Below are positions 27,524 to 36,884 of a DNA stretch of 64,000 nucleotides, one piece after another. Each line of letters starts with the position of its first letter. Within the stretch, counting starts at the first letter, position 1. A program made the position numbers and the translations under genes. The notes under the pieces were generated by a model. It was not told the origin of the DNA, ran no database searches, and saw only the letters and a list, made by a program, of their open reading frames with translations. The DNA lies in contig CBDEWC010000007.1 of the NCBI GenBank assembly GCA_965243695.1, positions 62,001-126,000 on the forward strand, read 5' to 3'. The DNA comes from JAKVCB01 sp965243695. GTDB lineage: Bacteria; Planctomycetota; Planctomycetia; Pirellulales; Lacipirellulaceae.

Positions 27524-29928
27524 ACCAATCATGTCCAAAACGGCGACCTCTGCCTTCCTGGCAGGCAGCGCTAGGGCTGCTGCTGGTTTTGGCCTTTGTG
27601 CAACCAGGATTTGCACAGCACAAGCTGCTGGAGGGACGCCCCTTTGACCAGATCATTCTCAATGACGAATCTCAGGTCGAAATATTCCCTCTCGATTTTC
27701 CCAATCGGCAAATGCCAAGCGACCGTCCTACAGGAAATTTAACGGTTCGCCTGGTCAATCGCCCGGGACAAACTTTCGACCTTTCCTGGGGAGACATTTC
27801 GAGTATCAAATTCTTCGAACAGCTCTTATTGGAAGAGGCTGCTTCGCTGACCGACCAAAATAACTTCGACGCCGCCTTTGGGTACTATGATCGGCTTGCC
27901 CAAAATTATCCCGACTACCCCGGTCTCGACGAAGCCCTGAGCCACTATCTCAAAAGCAATGCCTTAGCACTCTACCAAGAGCAGGAATATGACCGGGCCC
28001 TGGCGGTGTTGATTTCTCTCCATGATCACCACCCGCAACATGCAGACCTTCAAGCAACCATCGATACTGTTGCGGGAAAGGTCATTCAACAACGACTGAA
28101 AAATCAGGATTTCAGCGGCGCCCGGGCAGTACTCGACCTACTGTCAACGAACATGCCTCGCGCCGCCAGTTCTACCATCAACGCGTGGCAGGCGAGGTTT
28201 GAAAAGGCCGCCCAGCGCAAGCTACTGCAGGCGGAACGCGATTTCGAGCAAGGACAATATACAGCTGCCCAGCGGTCAGCCCGTCGAGCCCACACAATCT
28301 GGCCCAAACTGGCAAAAATCGGCGAATTGCTTGAGGACATTCAAGCACAGCATCCCCAGATTATCGTGGGGGTCCTGGAACCAGCACCTCCCTCCAGCGA
28401 GTTCCGACTCGACAGTTGGCCTGCCCAGCGCGTCGTACCACTTTTACGTCATGCGATCATGGAGCTCCGCGATTACGACTCGGAAGGGGGAGTTTATGAA
28501 TCCCCTTTCGGGCAATTGCAGCTTGACCAAACGGGCCGTCAACTCTCGCTCCATTTCCACACCACCGCACAATCGGAAACCGACGTTTCAGCCGTGATCG
28601 CCGGTCACGAACTTGCCCGCTACCTGCTGGCAATGACTGACCCCTCACACGTCTCATTCTCCAGCACTTTTGCAAATCTGTGTGAAGGGGTCGGCGTGGA
28701 CGAGCAGGGAACCGTTCGCATTGATTTTCACCAACCACTCGTTCGCCCAGAAGGCCTCTTCCGACACATTCTCGCGCCGGATGTGTGGAGCGAATCACCC
28801 CCTCCCACCCAAGACAACCGCACTGTTTTTACGCTCCAGGAGCGTTCCCCGGAATTCGCTCGATTCGAACGAACCGGAGCAAAGTCCACCGCGGGTCAAG
28901 GCGAATTGAAAGCGATTGTCGAACAAGCGATGCCCGATGACAATACGGCAATTTCGGCCCTGGTGCGGGGAGACGTCATGGTCCTTGACCGGGTTCCACC
29001 CTGGGGCGTGGCCCGCCTGAAATCGGTGAAGGATATTGCCGTAGGCAACTACCGCTTGCCCACCGTACACGCCCTGGTACCAAACCTGCAAAACAAGCTT
29101 CTTCAGCGACGGGAGTTTCGCCGCGCCTTGTGCTATGGAATCGCCCGCCAGCGGATCGTCGAACAAGTCATTACCGCTGGCAAGGAACTACCGGGATACG
29201 AGGTCCTTAGCGGCCCGCTCCCCCCGGGCCGGTCGTTGAGCGATCCACTCCGATACGGCTACAACAGCCAGGTCAAGCCGCGTCCTTACGAACCTCGCCT
29301 GGCAGCTACCCTGGCACTTGTTGCCGCCGACAGTGTCGCCCGCAGCCAAAACAAGCCCAATAGCCAAAACAAGCCCAATAGCCAAGACAAGAAAGACCCA
29401 GCCGCAAGCAGCGAGACTGAAAACGTCGCCCCAGCGGCAGGTGGTGAAATTGTGATCCCACCCCTCGTGCTTGCCCACTCTTCTGACGCGTTGACGCGCA
29501 CCGCATGCGATCTGATCCAGCAACAACTGGGGCAAATTGGGATTCCTATTAAGCTGGCCGAAGTCGACCAGGAGGCATTGTTGACTGACAGCAGCGACTA
29601 CGACTTACGTTATGTTGAATTAACCATTGCCGAGCCGCTGATCGATATCCATGCCCTGGCTGGCAGGACAGGAATAGCAAAGCCAGGCAGTCCTTCCATG
29701 CGATCTGCGCTCCGCAATCTGGATTCAGCCTCAACCTGGCGTCACGTACGCGAAAGGCTCGGCGAGATCCACCGAATCGCCCACAATGACCTACCGTTAA
29801 TTCCACTCTGGCAAACCACCAATCATTTTGCCTATCGCACAGAACTTGAGGGCATCGGGGATGACCTGATCCACCTGTATCAAAATGTGGCCGATTGGCG
29901 GTTGGTACCAGCTCAACCACAACGTTGA
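27520..29928 (+). CDS. TPR plus family-5 ABC solute-binding-type protein, secreted
   Basis: 802 residues with a signal peptide (LGLLLVLAFVQPGFAQ, residues about 18-33). TPR-like repeats occupy about 100-270. The rest looks like a family-5 (oligopeptide/dipeptide type) extracellular solute-binding protein: phrases such as QNKLLQRREFRRALCYGIARQ (key part RREFRRALCYGI), YEVLSGPLPPG and HNDLPLIPLWQTTN occur in the order expected for that fold. No permease or ABC ATPase gene is present, so it may work as a ligand sensor. A small tandem repeat SQNKPN SQNKPN SQDKKD interrupts residues about 608-625. It overlaps the upstream gene by four bases. Confidence 0.82.
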   Translation: MNQSCPKRRPLPSWQAALGLLLVLAFVQPGFAQHKLLEGRPFDQIILNDESQVEIFPLDFPNRQMPSDRPTGNLTVRLVNRPGQTFDLSWGDISSIKFFEQLLLEEAASLTDQNNFDAAFGYYDRLAQNYPDYPGLDEALSHYLKSNALALYQEQEYDRALAVLISLHDHHPQHADLQATIDTVAGKVIQQRLKNQDFSGARAVLDLLSTNMPRAASSTINAWQARFEKAAQRKLLQAERDFEQGQYTAAQRSARRAHTIWPKLAKIGELLEDIQAQHPQIIVGVLEPAPPSSEFRLDSWPAQRVVPLLRHAIMELRDYDSEGGVYESPFGQLQLDQTGRQLSLHFHTTAQSETDVSAVIAGHELARYLLAMTDPSHVSFSSTFANLCEGVGVDEQGTVRIDFHQPLVRPEGLFRHILAPDVWSESPPPTQDNRTVFTLQERSPEFARFERTGAKSTAGQGELKAIVEQAMPDDNTAISALVRGDVMVLDRVPPWGVARLKSVKDIAVGNYRLPTVHALVPNLQNKLLQRREFRRALCYGIARQRIVEQVITAGKELPGYEVLSGPLPPGRSLSDPLRYGYNSQVKPRPYEPRLAATLALVAADSVARSQNKPNSQNKPNSQDKKDPAASSETENVAPAAGGEIVIPPLVLAHSSDALTRTACDLIQQQLGQIGIPIKLAEVDQEALLTDSSDYDLRYVELTIAEPLIDIHALAGRTGIAKPGSPSMRSALRNLDSASTWRHVRERLGEIHRIAHNDLPLIPLWQTTNHFAYRTELEGIGDDLIHLYQNVADWRLVPAQPQR
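29344..29395 (+). repeat. 18-bp in-frame repeat encoding SQNKPN
   Basis: AGCCAAAACAAGCCCAAT is present at 29344-29361 and 29362-29379, then a diverged third unit AGCCAAGACAAGAAAG. It adds a polar linker inside the solute-binding-type protein without breaking the frame. Confidence 0.8.
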
Positions 29929-29933
29929 TTACA

Positions 29934-31472
29934 ATGTCTTTCCTTGAATCGAGTTCACCGCGCGGCTTGCTTTTTTGGCGCAGAGAAATCTCGCGCGGCA
30001 GGTCGACACTGCGTCACCCCACTTGCAGGGTATCTCTCTTGTCGCGAGCAACTACGGCGCTGGCCCGCTTGTCACTGGCCGGACTCGTCGCCTGCGTACC
30101 CCTTCTACCGACACGCCTCGCTGAGGCCGTGCAAATTCGACATTGGGAACACGCCCCGTATGAACTCTCGATTCGTATTGCCATCGACGCACCTGGCCAA
30201 TTGCGTGAAAAACTCGAAATTGAACTGCCTCGTTATATTCAGCAACGGATCGATACCTCGGTAGGCCCCATCTGGTTACCCGCGATCCAACTGGCCGGTC
30301 CATCACTTCGCTCAGAAATGCTCTCCGATCTCGCCGCCGTACCTCTGAATCATGCTGTCACCGATCCTGCCGCAGTTGACAAGCTGCAACTACTGACAGT
30401 CCGGGGGACTGGAGATGGATTTCATCTCGCTGCCCGCGAATATGATGGCTATGTGGAACGCTGGGGAGAAATCGCAAACGATTCGTGTCGCCAGTATGCG
30501 GCTGTGAACGAACGGGCATTTATGTTGCTGTGGGAAACCTTTGCACCGCTTGCCCGCTTGCGCCTCAATCCCGAAAATGACGATCTCGTGTTGCTTGACC
30601 TGAGGGGCACCGAGATTTTCACCAAAGACAAGTCCGTTTCACCCGTAAAACAGGGCGATGTATTTCTGCCGGTTCTCCGTCGCACCACACGGGAAGGAAC
30701 GCTTATTGAAAACGGCATCCAGGCGGTGCCTTGGACCTATGTCATGACGAACGGAACCCAAGGAGAAAGCATTCTGGGCAACGTTTACAGTGGTACCAAA
30801 CGTCCCTTGGGGGTCCGACGCCGCGGTCGAGTAGAACAAGTTGCGATTGCCTTGAGAGGGAAGCCCGCTGTCGCGAACTTGCATCTCCACTCCCGCGACA
30901 ATACTGAAACACCTCTCGTGGGATACGAAATTTACACGCAAGATACTGACAGCGACAAACTTGGCTTAGCAGGCCTGACCGATGATGATGGCACTTTACC
31001 CATTGCCCCTGGCAGTTCACGGGTGCAGTTCGTTTTTGTCAAGAACGGAGGCCAACTCTTGGCCCGCCTGCCAGTTGTACCGGGCATTCATCATCACCTT
31101 GATGTCCCCTTACCCGACGACAACCCGCGACTCAAGGCCGAAGCAACCCTCATCGCACTTCGTGAGAACCTGATCGATTTGGTGGCGCGGCGGAATATCC
31201 TCCTAGCTCGAATCCGCAAACAGATCGACAGCGGCAAGCTCGACGACGCAAGTCGCCTGCTTGACCAATTTGAAGAACTTGAAGGTCGGGCCCAATTCAA
31301 CCGCGAACTGAACAAACAAGAACAACTTCACCGCTCAGAGGATCCGCAGATTCAGCGCCGCATTGACAAGCTCTTCCGCGAAACCCGCGTTGTGCTGGGG
31401 CATTTTCTCGATGCGCGCGCGGCTGCGGAATTGCGGGATGAACTCAACGCAGCACAAACTACCAGCCCGTAG
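29934..31472 (+). CDS. Unknown envelope protein, last gene of the PilM-ExbBD operon
   Basis: 512 residues from the ATG at 29934, five bases after the upstream stop; the frame runs back to 29895 but would overlap. A long basic N-terminus is followed by a hydrophobic stretch at about 42-58 and RLAEAVQ, so it is exported or anchored. The middle (about 70-400) has no domain I recognise and includes an Asp/Thr-rich beta region (YEIYTQDTDSDKLGLAG). The last about 100 residues are predicted helical and coiled-coil-like (IALRENLIDLVARRNILLAR). The function is unknown; its place suggests a partner of the ExbBD machine. It ends three bases before the convergent kinase stop. Confidence 0.8.
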   Translation: MSFLESSSPRGLLFWRREISRGRSTLRHPTCRVSLLSRATTALARLSLAGLVACVPLLPTRLAEAVQIRHWEHAPYELSIRIAIDAPGQLREKLEIELPRYIQQRIDTSVGPIWLPAIQLAGPSLRSEMLSDLAAVPLNHAVTDPAAVDKLQLLTVRGTGDGFHLAAREYDGYVERWGEIANDSCRQYAAVNERAFMLLWETFAPLARLRLNPENDDLVLLDLRGTEIFTKDKSVSPVKQGDVFLPVLRRTTREGTLIENGIQAVPWTYVMTNGTQGESILGNVYSGTKRPLGVRRRGRVEQVAIALRGKPAVANLHLHSRDNTETPLVGYEIYTQDTDSDKLGLAGLTDDDGTLPIAPGSSRVQFVFVKNGGQLLARLPVVPGIHHHLDVPLPDDNPRLKAEATLIALRENLIDLVARRNILLARIRKQIDSGKLDDASRLLDQFEELEGRAQFNRELNKQEQLHRSEDPQIQRRIDKLFRETRVVLGHFLDARAAAELRDELNAAQTTSP

Positions 31473-31475
31473 GGC

Positions 31476-32891
31476 TTACCACACTCCGGCCAGGACGATA
31501 GCCAGCAGGCCCACTGCCAGCAAAATGGCGATCACGATTCCTCCCCATGGAAAGCGCGTTCGGCGCGGGTTGTCGCGCACCTGGATTTCTGGCGCTGGAT
31601 CACTCAACACTGGATCACCATGCTCAACCGTGTCTTCGCTGCTCGAAGCAATAGGCTCGGTCGGTTGCGAGATTTGACTTTGGCTGTCAGACCGTGCTGG
31701 AGACACCTCGGGAAGGCCATCCAGGTCAAAGGTCGCCGTCTCTGCCAGGCTTGCTGATATTTTCTCGCCAACATTTCCATCCGTGCGGGCTGACCCCGAG
31801 ACAGGTTGAACAAGAGAAATGACCTCGCCTGAAAACTCATCCGTGCTCCATGGTTTCACGAGTTCCATAACACGTTCTGCGGTGGGAATCCGACGATCGG
31901 GATCGCGCTGCATCATGCGGGCAATGACGTCCGCAAACGCTTCGGGCAAGTCGGGACTGAAGTGGAGTGGATTGAGCGGCGTTTCGTTCAAATGCCTCCG
32001 CATCTTGTCTGACGTATTCCCTCCCGGGAAGGGAACCTTACCCGTGACCGCATAGTAAAGCGTGCAACCAAGTGAATAGATATCGCTAACAGGTCGAACC
32101 TGATCCGGATGTGCAATTGTCTCTGGCGCGAGATAATCGGACGTTCCCACAATTGCCTTCGGCCGACCGCTCGAGATCGAGCCGACTTCATCCAGCAAAT
32201 ACCACGCCAGCCCCAGGTCCGTGACCTTTGTCAATCCTTCTGGTGTCACCAACAAGTTGCCCGGCTTGACATCACGATGCACCAATCCCTTGCCATGGGC
32301 ATAGTGCAAGCCACAGGCCGCCTGAGAAATAATCGAAGCGGCGATCGAAGCCGACAACGGTCCGTGACGGCGCACCAAACGGCGCAAGTCAGCGCCCGGA
32401 ACATACTCAGTGACCAGGAAAAAAGTATCGCCGTCGTGATCGGCATAGGAAATCCGGACAAGATTCGGATGGTCAAGTTGAGCCTGCACTCGAATCTCAC
32501 GCTGAAAACATTGGATCGACTCTGGCGTGCTTCTGCTCTTGGGAAGTACTTTAATTGCCTCAATCCGCCCCAACAGCTCGTGCTCACCCTTGAAGACATG
32601 CCCCATCCCACCCTTGCCAATTGCATCGACAATACGATAGGGCCCCAAGCGAAACTTGGTGTGGCCTTGTATCAGCTGATCGACTTGCCAACGATTAAGA
32701 TATTCACGCTCAACTAACTTCTCCCCCAGTTCTTCGTCAGAAACATCCGTCATCGTGCGAGGTGAACCATCGGGTAAGACCAACAAACCCGAGAGCACGT
32801 CATCAAGCTGAGGCCGTGACAAAAGCCCACTTGCTACCGAGGTTCGTTGCAATACAGATACCACAGAATTATTCAACGGATGGACCTTCAA
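31476..32891 (-). CDS. Ser/Thr protein kinase with C-terminal membrane anchor
   Basis: 471 residues. After an 80-residue head typical of planctomycete kinases comes a Hanks-type kinase domain: glycine loop GKGGMG at 92-97, Lys114 in AIKVLP, Glu132 of helix C, catalytic HRDVKPGN at 205-212, and APE in YLAPETI. The metal-binding DFG is DLG here (Asp225). A Ser/Thr-rich linker leads to one transmembrane helix at about 449-471, so the kinase faces the cytoplasm and the tail ends in the membrane; no sensor domain lies outside. The start is a TTG at 32891; a TAG lies seven codons upstream, and GTG 32864 is an alternative. It converges on the PilM-ExbBD operon. Confidence 0.9.
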   Translation of the reverse strand: MKVHPLNNSVVSVLQRTSVASGLLSRPQLDDVLSGLLVLPDGSPRTMTDVSDEELGEKLVEREYLNRWQVDQLIQGHTKFRLGPYRIVDAIGKGGMGHVFKGEHELLGRIEAIKVLPKSRSTPESIQCFQREIRVQAQLDHPNLVRISYADHDGDTFFLVTEYVPGADLRRLVRRHGPLSASIAASIISQAACGLHYAHGKGLVHRDVKPGNLLVTPEGLTKVTDLGLAWYLLDEVGSISSGRPKAIVGTSDYLAPETIAHPDQVRPVSDIYSLGCTLYYAVTGKVPFPGGNTSDKMRRHLNETPLNPLHFSPDLPEAFADVIARMMQRDPDRRIPTAERVMELVKPWSTDEFSGEVISLVQPVSGSARTDGNVGEKISASLAETATFDLDGLPEVSPARSDSQSQISQPTEPIASSSEDTVEHGDPVLSDPAPEIQVRDNPRRTRFPWGGIVIAILLAVGLLAIVLAGVW

Positions 32892-33243
32892 ACTGGTCTT
32901 CGAGGAACGCTAGACAGCTCGTACCCGATGCCCGTCCAGTTCCTGCTGCAATCAGCACGAGTAGTCGTCACGACGGCTGCACCAATGACACACAAGCCCC
33001 TACCGTTTCAATGTAGACGGCAAACCGTCGCGGCGCCAAGCCGTTTCCGTTGAGATTACCAACACGACGTGCCAGCAGTCCTGCCGCGATCAGGCCACCG
33101 TGAACTTTTGCCAAACGATAAGACAAATACACCAACCTGCAGCTGCGTAATCGTTTGAACCATTTTGGGTTACCTCTCAACAAGATATCGCACCTCGCAT
33201 CACGGTGCCTCCTGCCCTCGGCGCAGCGATTTCCCGCAAGGCG
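32892..33243. other. Intergenic region, kinase upstream
   Basis: A spacer of 352 bases between the kinase start and the RluA-type stop. A minus-strand frame of about 70 codons (32968-33183) looks mildly coding in its second half (LIAAGLLARRVGNLNGNG) but has no family match known to me and no convincing start. Otherwise nothing is recognised. Confidence 0.35.
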
Positions 33244-33939
33244 TTATCCTGGTCGCGTTACCACTTTTAAATGGTTCCAGGAAGATGGGAGTTCCGCTTG
33301 GAACTCGATCGCTGTTTTTTTTACCGGGTGCTCAATGACCAGACGGCGCGCATGCAGGGCGATCCCTTTGGCCCACGTAACTCGGCTTCCATATTTTCGA
33401 TCACCCAAGATCGGATGGCCAATTTTGGCAAGCTGCACCCGAATCTGGTGCTTGCGGCCTGTTTGCGGAAAGACCTCAAGCCAGGTATGTCCATGGCTTC
33501 GGTTCAAAGAACGAAAACCGAGTACCCCTTCCACGGCACCAGGAGTATTTTCGGACGTCGTGTGCATTTTTCGATGCCGCTCGTCCTTCCGCAAATAGTG
33601 GGTCAACCTTTGCTCGTCGACTTCGACCTCGCCTTCCACAACCGCCCAATAAACCTTTTTAACCCGGTGGTCACGAAATTGCTGATTAAGCCGCCCAGCC
33701 GCTTTTGTCGTCCGGGCCATGAGTAGTACGCCCGTCACTGGTGCATCCAAACGACTCACCACCCCCAAATAAACGTTCCCCTGTTTCTGGTACTTCTGGC
33801 CAATGTAAGCTTTGGCGACAGAAAGAACGCTGGGGCGATCGGCTTTAACCCCCATCGTGGCCAGCCCAGCCGGTTTATTCACCGTAAGAAGATGATTATC
33901 TTCAAACAGCACGTCAAGTTGTTCGCGTGGAGACATCAT
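33244..33939 (-). CDS. RluA family pseudouridine synthase
   Basis: 231-residue RNA modification enzyme of the RluA family, which converts uridines in rRNA or tRNA to pseudouridine. The core motif is VSRLDAPVTGVLL with the catalytic Asp65; family members more often have HRLDRxTSG, so the flanking residues are variant. Other hallmarks are VNKPAGLATMG near the start, KVYWAVVEG, and the C-terminal VFPQTGRKHQIRVQLAKIGHPILGDRKYG, shortened here to TGRKHQIR and GDRKYG. No S4 domain is present. It is transcribed divergently from the maf gene. Confidence 0.93.
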   Translation of the reverse strand: MMSPREQLDVLFEDNHLLTVNKPAGLATMGVKADRPSVLSVAKAYIGQKYQKQGNVYLGVVSRLDAPVTGVLLMARTTKAAGRLNQQFRDHRVKKVYWAVVEGEVEVDEQRLTHYLRKDERHRKMHTTSENTPGAVEGVLGFRSLNRSHGHTWLEVFPQTGRKHQIRVQLAKIGHPILGDRKYGSRVTWAKGIALHARRLVIEHPVKKTAIEFQAELPSSWNHLKVVTRPG

Positions 33940-34197
33940 GGTTCGTTGTGGCAGAGATCATTTTGCGGGGCTGACTTGATAACGCGACACGTTGACTTCT
34001 ACCAGTCGCCTGAAATCCCACCCCCCCAGGGCGCGGCCGCCACGCTCCCTGACCGCATGCAACAAAACCGGGTTGCGATAACTTTCCTCACGGGCTGTCC
34101 CACCGGGAGTACCCCCAGTCACATGGACAGACCCAGGATAACAGACTACGCTCGCACCTCCACCCGCCAACTCGCTTATTGCAGAACGATTCACCAA

Positions 34198-34836
34198 ATG
34201 CCTGCTTTTGACCCGACCACGCCGCCGCTTATTCTGGCAAGCAGTTCGCCGCGCCGGCGGCAATTGATGACCGAGGCGGGTTACACGTTCACCGTGGTCG
34301 CCCCAACCGATGGAGCCGAAACTGCTCCCGGTCACCATCAAAGCCCCGCCCAACTCGTTCGCCAACTGGCACTCTCGAAGGCAGAGGACGTCGCCCGACA
34401 ACTCACTGAACAGCAGTTCCCTACAAGCCCCATTATCGTCGCTGCCGATACGGTTGCCGAGTGCAAGGGAAAGATCCTCGGCAAGCCAATCGACCACGCA
34501 GACGCCAGAGCGATGCTCCAACAACTGAACGGAACCCACCACCGGGTCTTCAGTGGGGTATGTGTCTGGCCCATTCCAAAACCAGGACAACCACAGGTCC
34601 CACCCGATTTACATGTCGAAATCACCAGCCTAAAAATGGACAAGTTCACCGATGAGCAACTTCAGGAATATCTTGACAGCGATGGTTGGGTTGGCAAAGC
34701 GGGTGCCTTTGGCTACCAGGACCAACTCGGCTGGGTACACATTGTCGAGGGAAGTGAGAGTAACGTGGTGGGACTTCCCATGGAGCGCCTTCGAGCAATG
34801 CTGGCCGCAGTCGGAATCGACCCACCCACCGCTTAG
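34198..34836 (+). CDS. maf: Maf family nucleotide pyrophosphatase
   Basis: 212 residues with the Maf hallmarks: LILASSSPRRRQLM (residues 11-24), the conserved Asp in IIVAADTVAECKGKILGKP, VFSGVCVW, and a C-terminal EGSESNVVGLPMERL. Maf proteins hydrolyse non-canonical or excess nucleoside triphosphates to monophosphates; whether this one prefers dTTP/UTP or a modified nucleotide cannot be read. The frame extends upstream to 33892, but that would overlap the divergent RluA gene; the ATG at 34198 gives the normal family length. No strong ribosome site is seen. Confidence 0.92.
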   Translation: MPAFDPTTPPLILASSSPRRRQLMTEAGYTFTVVAPTDGAETAPGHHQSPAQLVRQLALSKAEDVARQLTEQQFPTSPIIVAADTVAECKGKILGKPIDHADARAMLQQLNGTHHRVFSGVCVWPIPKPGQPQVPPDLHVEITSLKMDKFTDEQLQEYLDSDGWVGKAGAFGYQDQLGWVHIVEGSESNVVGLPMERLRAMLAAVGIDPPTA

Positions 34837-34880
34837 GATGCCTGGCCGTGACTGACAACTCCGCCCGACTGAAGAGAAGC

Positions 34881-35636
34881 TTAACTTCCGGTTGTTTCGG
34901 GAAGCTTGGGCTCCTTCTGCAAATCGGTCCTGGCGCAATGAACTCCCGCCCCCAATTCATGCCGTTGCGGCCGGTACCACCGGGCCAGAACAAACGGCGC
35001 TACGCCAACCCGCTCAGCTATCAACAGGCCCCAATTTCGCAGGGTCTGGGTGAGCGGTCCGGTTTGCTCCCATCTCCGCGGGCTTACGTGTAGCGGACCG
35101 GGTAACAACTCAATTCCTGCCCGTCGGCGAGCTTTCCGCATAAAAATCAAGTCTTCCATGATGGGAACTTCAGGGAACTCTCCCCATTGAAAAAAAGTGT
35201 CGCGACGAATGAAAATACCCTGGTCGCCGTACGGCAAGCCCCAATAGCGGGCCCTAATGGCGTTGCCCCTCTCGATCCACCGGTAGATTGGTCGAGGGGA
35301 GGTAATTTTCTGGCGAAAGGCACCCATACGGACTCTCGGGTCACGGGCCATTTGCTGAAGTTGCGCGGCAGCCTGGGGCTCCAACCAGGTATCGGCGTGA
35401 AGAAAAAGTAGCAGATCCCCTCGGGCCTGACGCGCACCGGCATTCTGCTGCACACCACGACCCGGCTCGGATACCACAACTTGTTGGCCCTGTTGCCGGG
35501 CAATCTGGACGGTTGAGTCGGAACTCCCACCATCGGCGACGACGATTTCATAGGGGTCCAGCGCCGCGGCACGCTCGATTGCATCAGCAATCCGTGAGGC
35601 TTCGTTGAGCGTCGGAATAATAACAGAAAGTTGCAC
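34881..35636 (-). CDS. Glycosyltransferase family 2, TIGR04283-like
   Basis: 251-residue GT-A glycosyltransferase with LSVIIPTLNEA at the start, VVADGGSSDST (nucleotide-binding Asp), LLFLHADTWL and the IMEDLIFMRKARR segment. The pattern fits the TIGR04283 group, first linked to arsenosugar gene sets. Here no arsenic genes are nearby, so the acceptor is unknown. The frame is open to an ATG at 35867, but the extra 77 residues look noncoding and would leave only 15 bases to the divergent gene; the GTG at 35636, which gives MQLSVIIPTLNE, is preferred. The longer form cannot be excluded. Confidence 0.8.
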   Translation of the reverse strand: MQLSVIIPTLNEASRIADAIERAAALDPYEIVVADGGSSDSTVQIARQQGQQVVVSEPGRGVQQNAGARQARGDLLLFLHADTWLEPQAAAQLQQMARDPRVRMGAFRQKITSPRPIYRWIERGNAIRARYWGLPYGDQGIFIRRDTFFQWGEFPEVPIMEDLIFMRKARRRAGIELLPGPLHVSPRRWEQTGPLTQTLRNWGLLIAERVGVAPFVLARWYRPQRHELGAGVHCARTDLQKEPKLPETTGS

Positions 35637-35882
35637 CGCAGGCGGTCCAATCTGGCGGCCCCCGTATCTGGGGCCTGAGTTGAGCGCATTTTCGGAGCGA
35701 AAAGGCCTATTGTAGGAGCGGAAGGCGCTGTTGTCGCCGGCAGCCCTCACGACAGCACCGGCGCCAAGCCTATCAGGGAAAAGAGGCCTGTTTTCTGATA
35801 ACGATTGAGCGACTCCCCCCCAAGGCGCTATAATCTCAGGACGACCAACCAATGAGGAATACGTCAAAAAAAGGATTGAGTT

Positions 35883-36884
35883 ATGGGGGTCCGCCTTCGG
35901 GTCGGCATAATCGGACTGGGACCAGCATGGGAATCACGGCATTCCCCTGCCCTGCATGCGTTGGCGGATCGTTTTGAAGTCCGTGCAATTTGTGACCCGG
36001 TTGCCCGGCGGGCTGAATTTGCGGCCCGCAACTGGGGAATCCGCCAGGTCGACAGTTTTCGAAAAATTGTCGCTGCCGCCGACATTGATGCCGTCATGCT
36101 TCTCTCTGCCCGCTGGTACGGACCGCTTCCCATCCTGGCAGCATGCAACGCAGGCAAAGCCGTTTACTGCGCAGCCTCACTAGAACTGACCGAAATGGAA
36201 GCCGATAAGGTTGAGGCCCATGTCAAGGGAGCCGGAATTGCTTTTATGGCCGAGTTCCCCTGCCGCCTGGCACCGGCCACGTTGCGACTCAAGGAACTTA
36301 TTGCCACTCGACTTGGTAAACCACGATTATTGTTTTGCAATCAACGCCTGGCGGCAAGTCATAACGACGGTCGCCCTCAATCAGCGACCGTGCGTCAAGT
36401 CGTCGAGATGATTGACTGGTGCCGTTACGTGGTGGACGCAGAACCGACCTCAGTCATGGGAACCGTGCACACATCGCAAGAGAATCAGGACAAGCAAGAT
36501 TATTTAGCGACGACCCTTGATTTCTCAACCGGCGGAAACGTTGGAACAGGACCGATGGCGCACATTGCGTGCGGCAGCTATGTCCCCAACACCTGGAGCG
36601 AGGCAACCTCGTTTCGACGGCCTGCCGATCTGCAAATCATTTGCGAGAACGGAATTGCATTTATTGACTTGCCCAATTCCCTCGTCTGGTTTGATGACGC
36701 CGGCCAGCATATGGAATCTCTGGAACGCGATCGCCCGGTTGGCGAACAACTCCTACTGCACTTCCATCGTTCCGTATCGAGTCTTGTGCTGAAGACTTCC
36801 AGCCTTGACGATGCCTACCGGGCAGTCTCGATTTTGATCCACGCCCAGCAGAGTTGTGCAGAAGGAAAGCGGATTCAGTGTTGA
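35883..36884 (+). CDS. Gfo/Idh/MocA-like protein lacking the usual catalytic motif
   Basis: 333 residues with an N-terminal Rossmann fold and a C-terminal alpha/beta domain of the Gfo/Idh/MocA oxidoreductase family. Two hallmark sites are changed. The dinucleotide loop reads GIIGLGPAWESR, so the third glycine of GxGxxG is a tryptophan, and the place of the CEKP catalytic motif is CAASLEL, with no lysine or proline. The rest of the fold seems complete (FMAEFPCRLAPATLRLKE). It may bind NAD(P) poorly and serve a non-dehydrogenase role. AAAGGA lies seven bases before the ATG. It is divergent from the glycosyltransferase. Confidence 0.82.
   Translation: MGVRLRVGIIGLGPAWESRHSPALHALADRFEVRAICDPVARRAEFAARNWGIRQVDSFRKIVAAADIDAVMLLSARWYGPLPILAACNAGKAVYCAASLELTEMEADKVEAHVKGAGIAFMAEFPCRLAPATLRLKELIATRLGKPRLLFCNQRLAASHNDGRPQSATVRQVVEMIDWCRYVVDAEPTSVMGTVHTSQENQDKQDYLATTLDFSTGGNVGTGPMAHIACGSYVPNTWSEATSFRRPADLQIICENGIAFIDLPNSLVWFDDAGQHMESLERDRPVGEQLLLHFHRSVSSLVLKTSSLDDAYRAVSILIHAQQSCAEGKRIQC

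Noticed and set aside
27520..29928. Part of an ABC importer operon
   Set aside because: No permease or ABC ATPase gene is found on either side.
33892..34197. Long N-terminal extension of Maf
   Set aside because: It overlaps the RluA-type gene on the other strand and adds about 100 residues absent from the Maf family.
35637..35867. 77-residue N-terminal extension of the glycosyltransferase
   Set aside because: The extra residues look noncoding and would leave only 15 bases for two divergent promoters; kept only as an alternative start.
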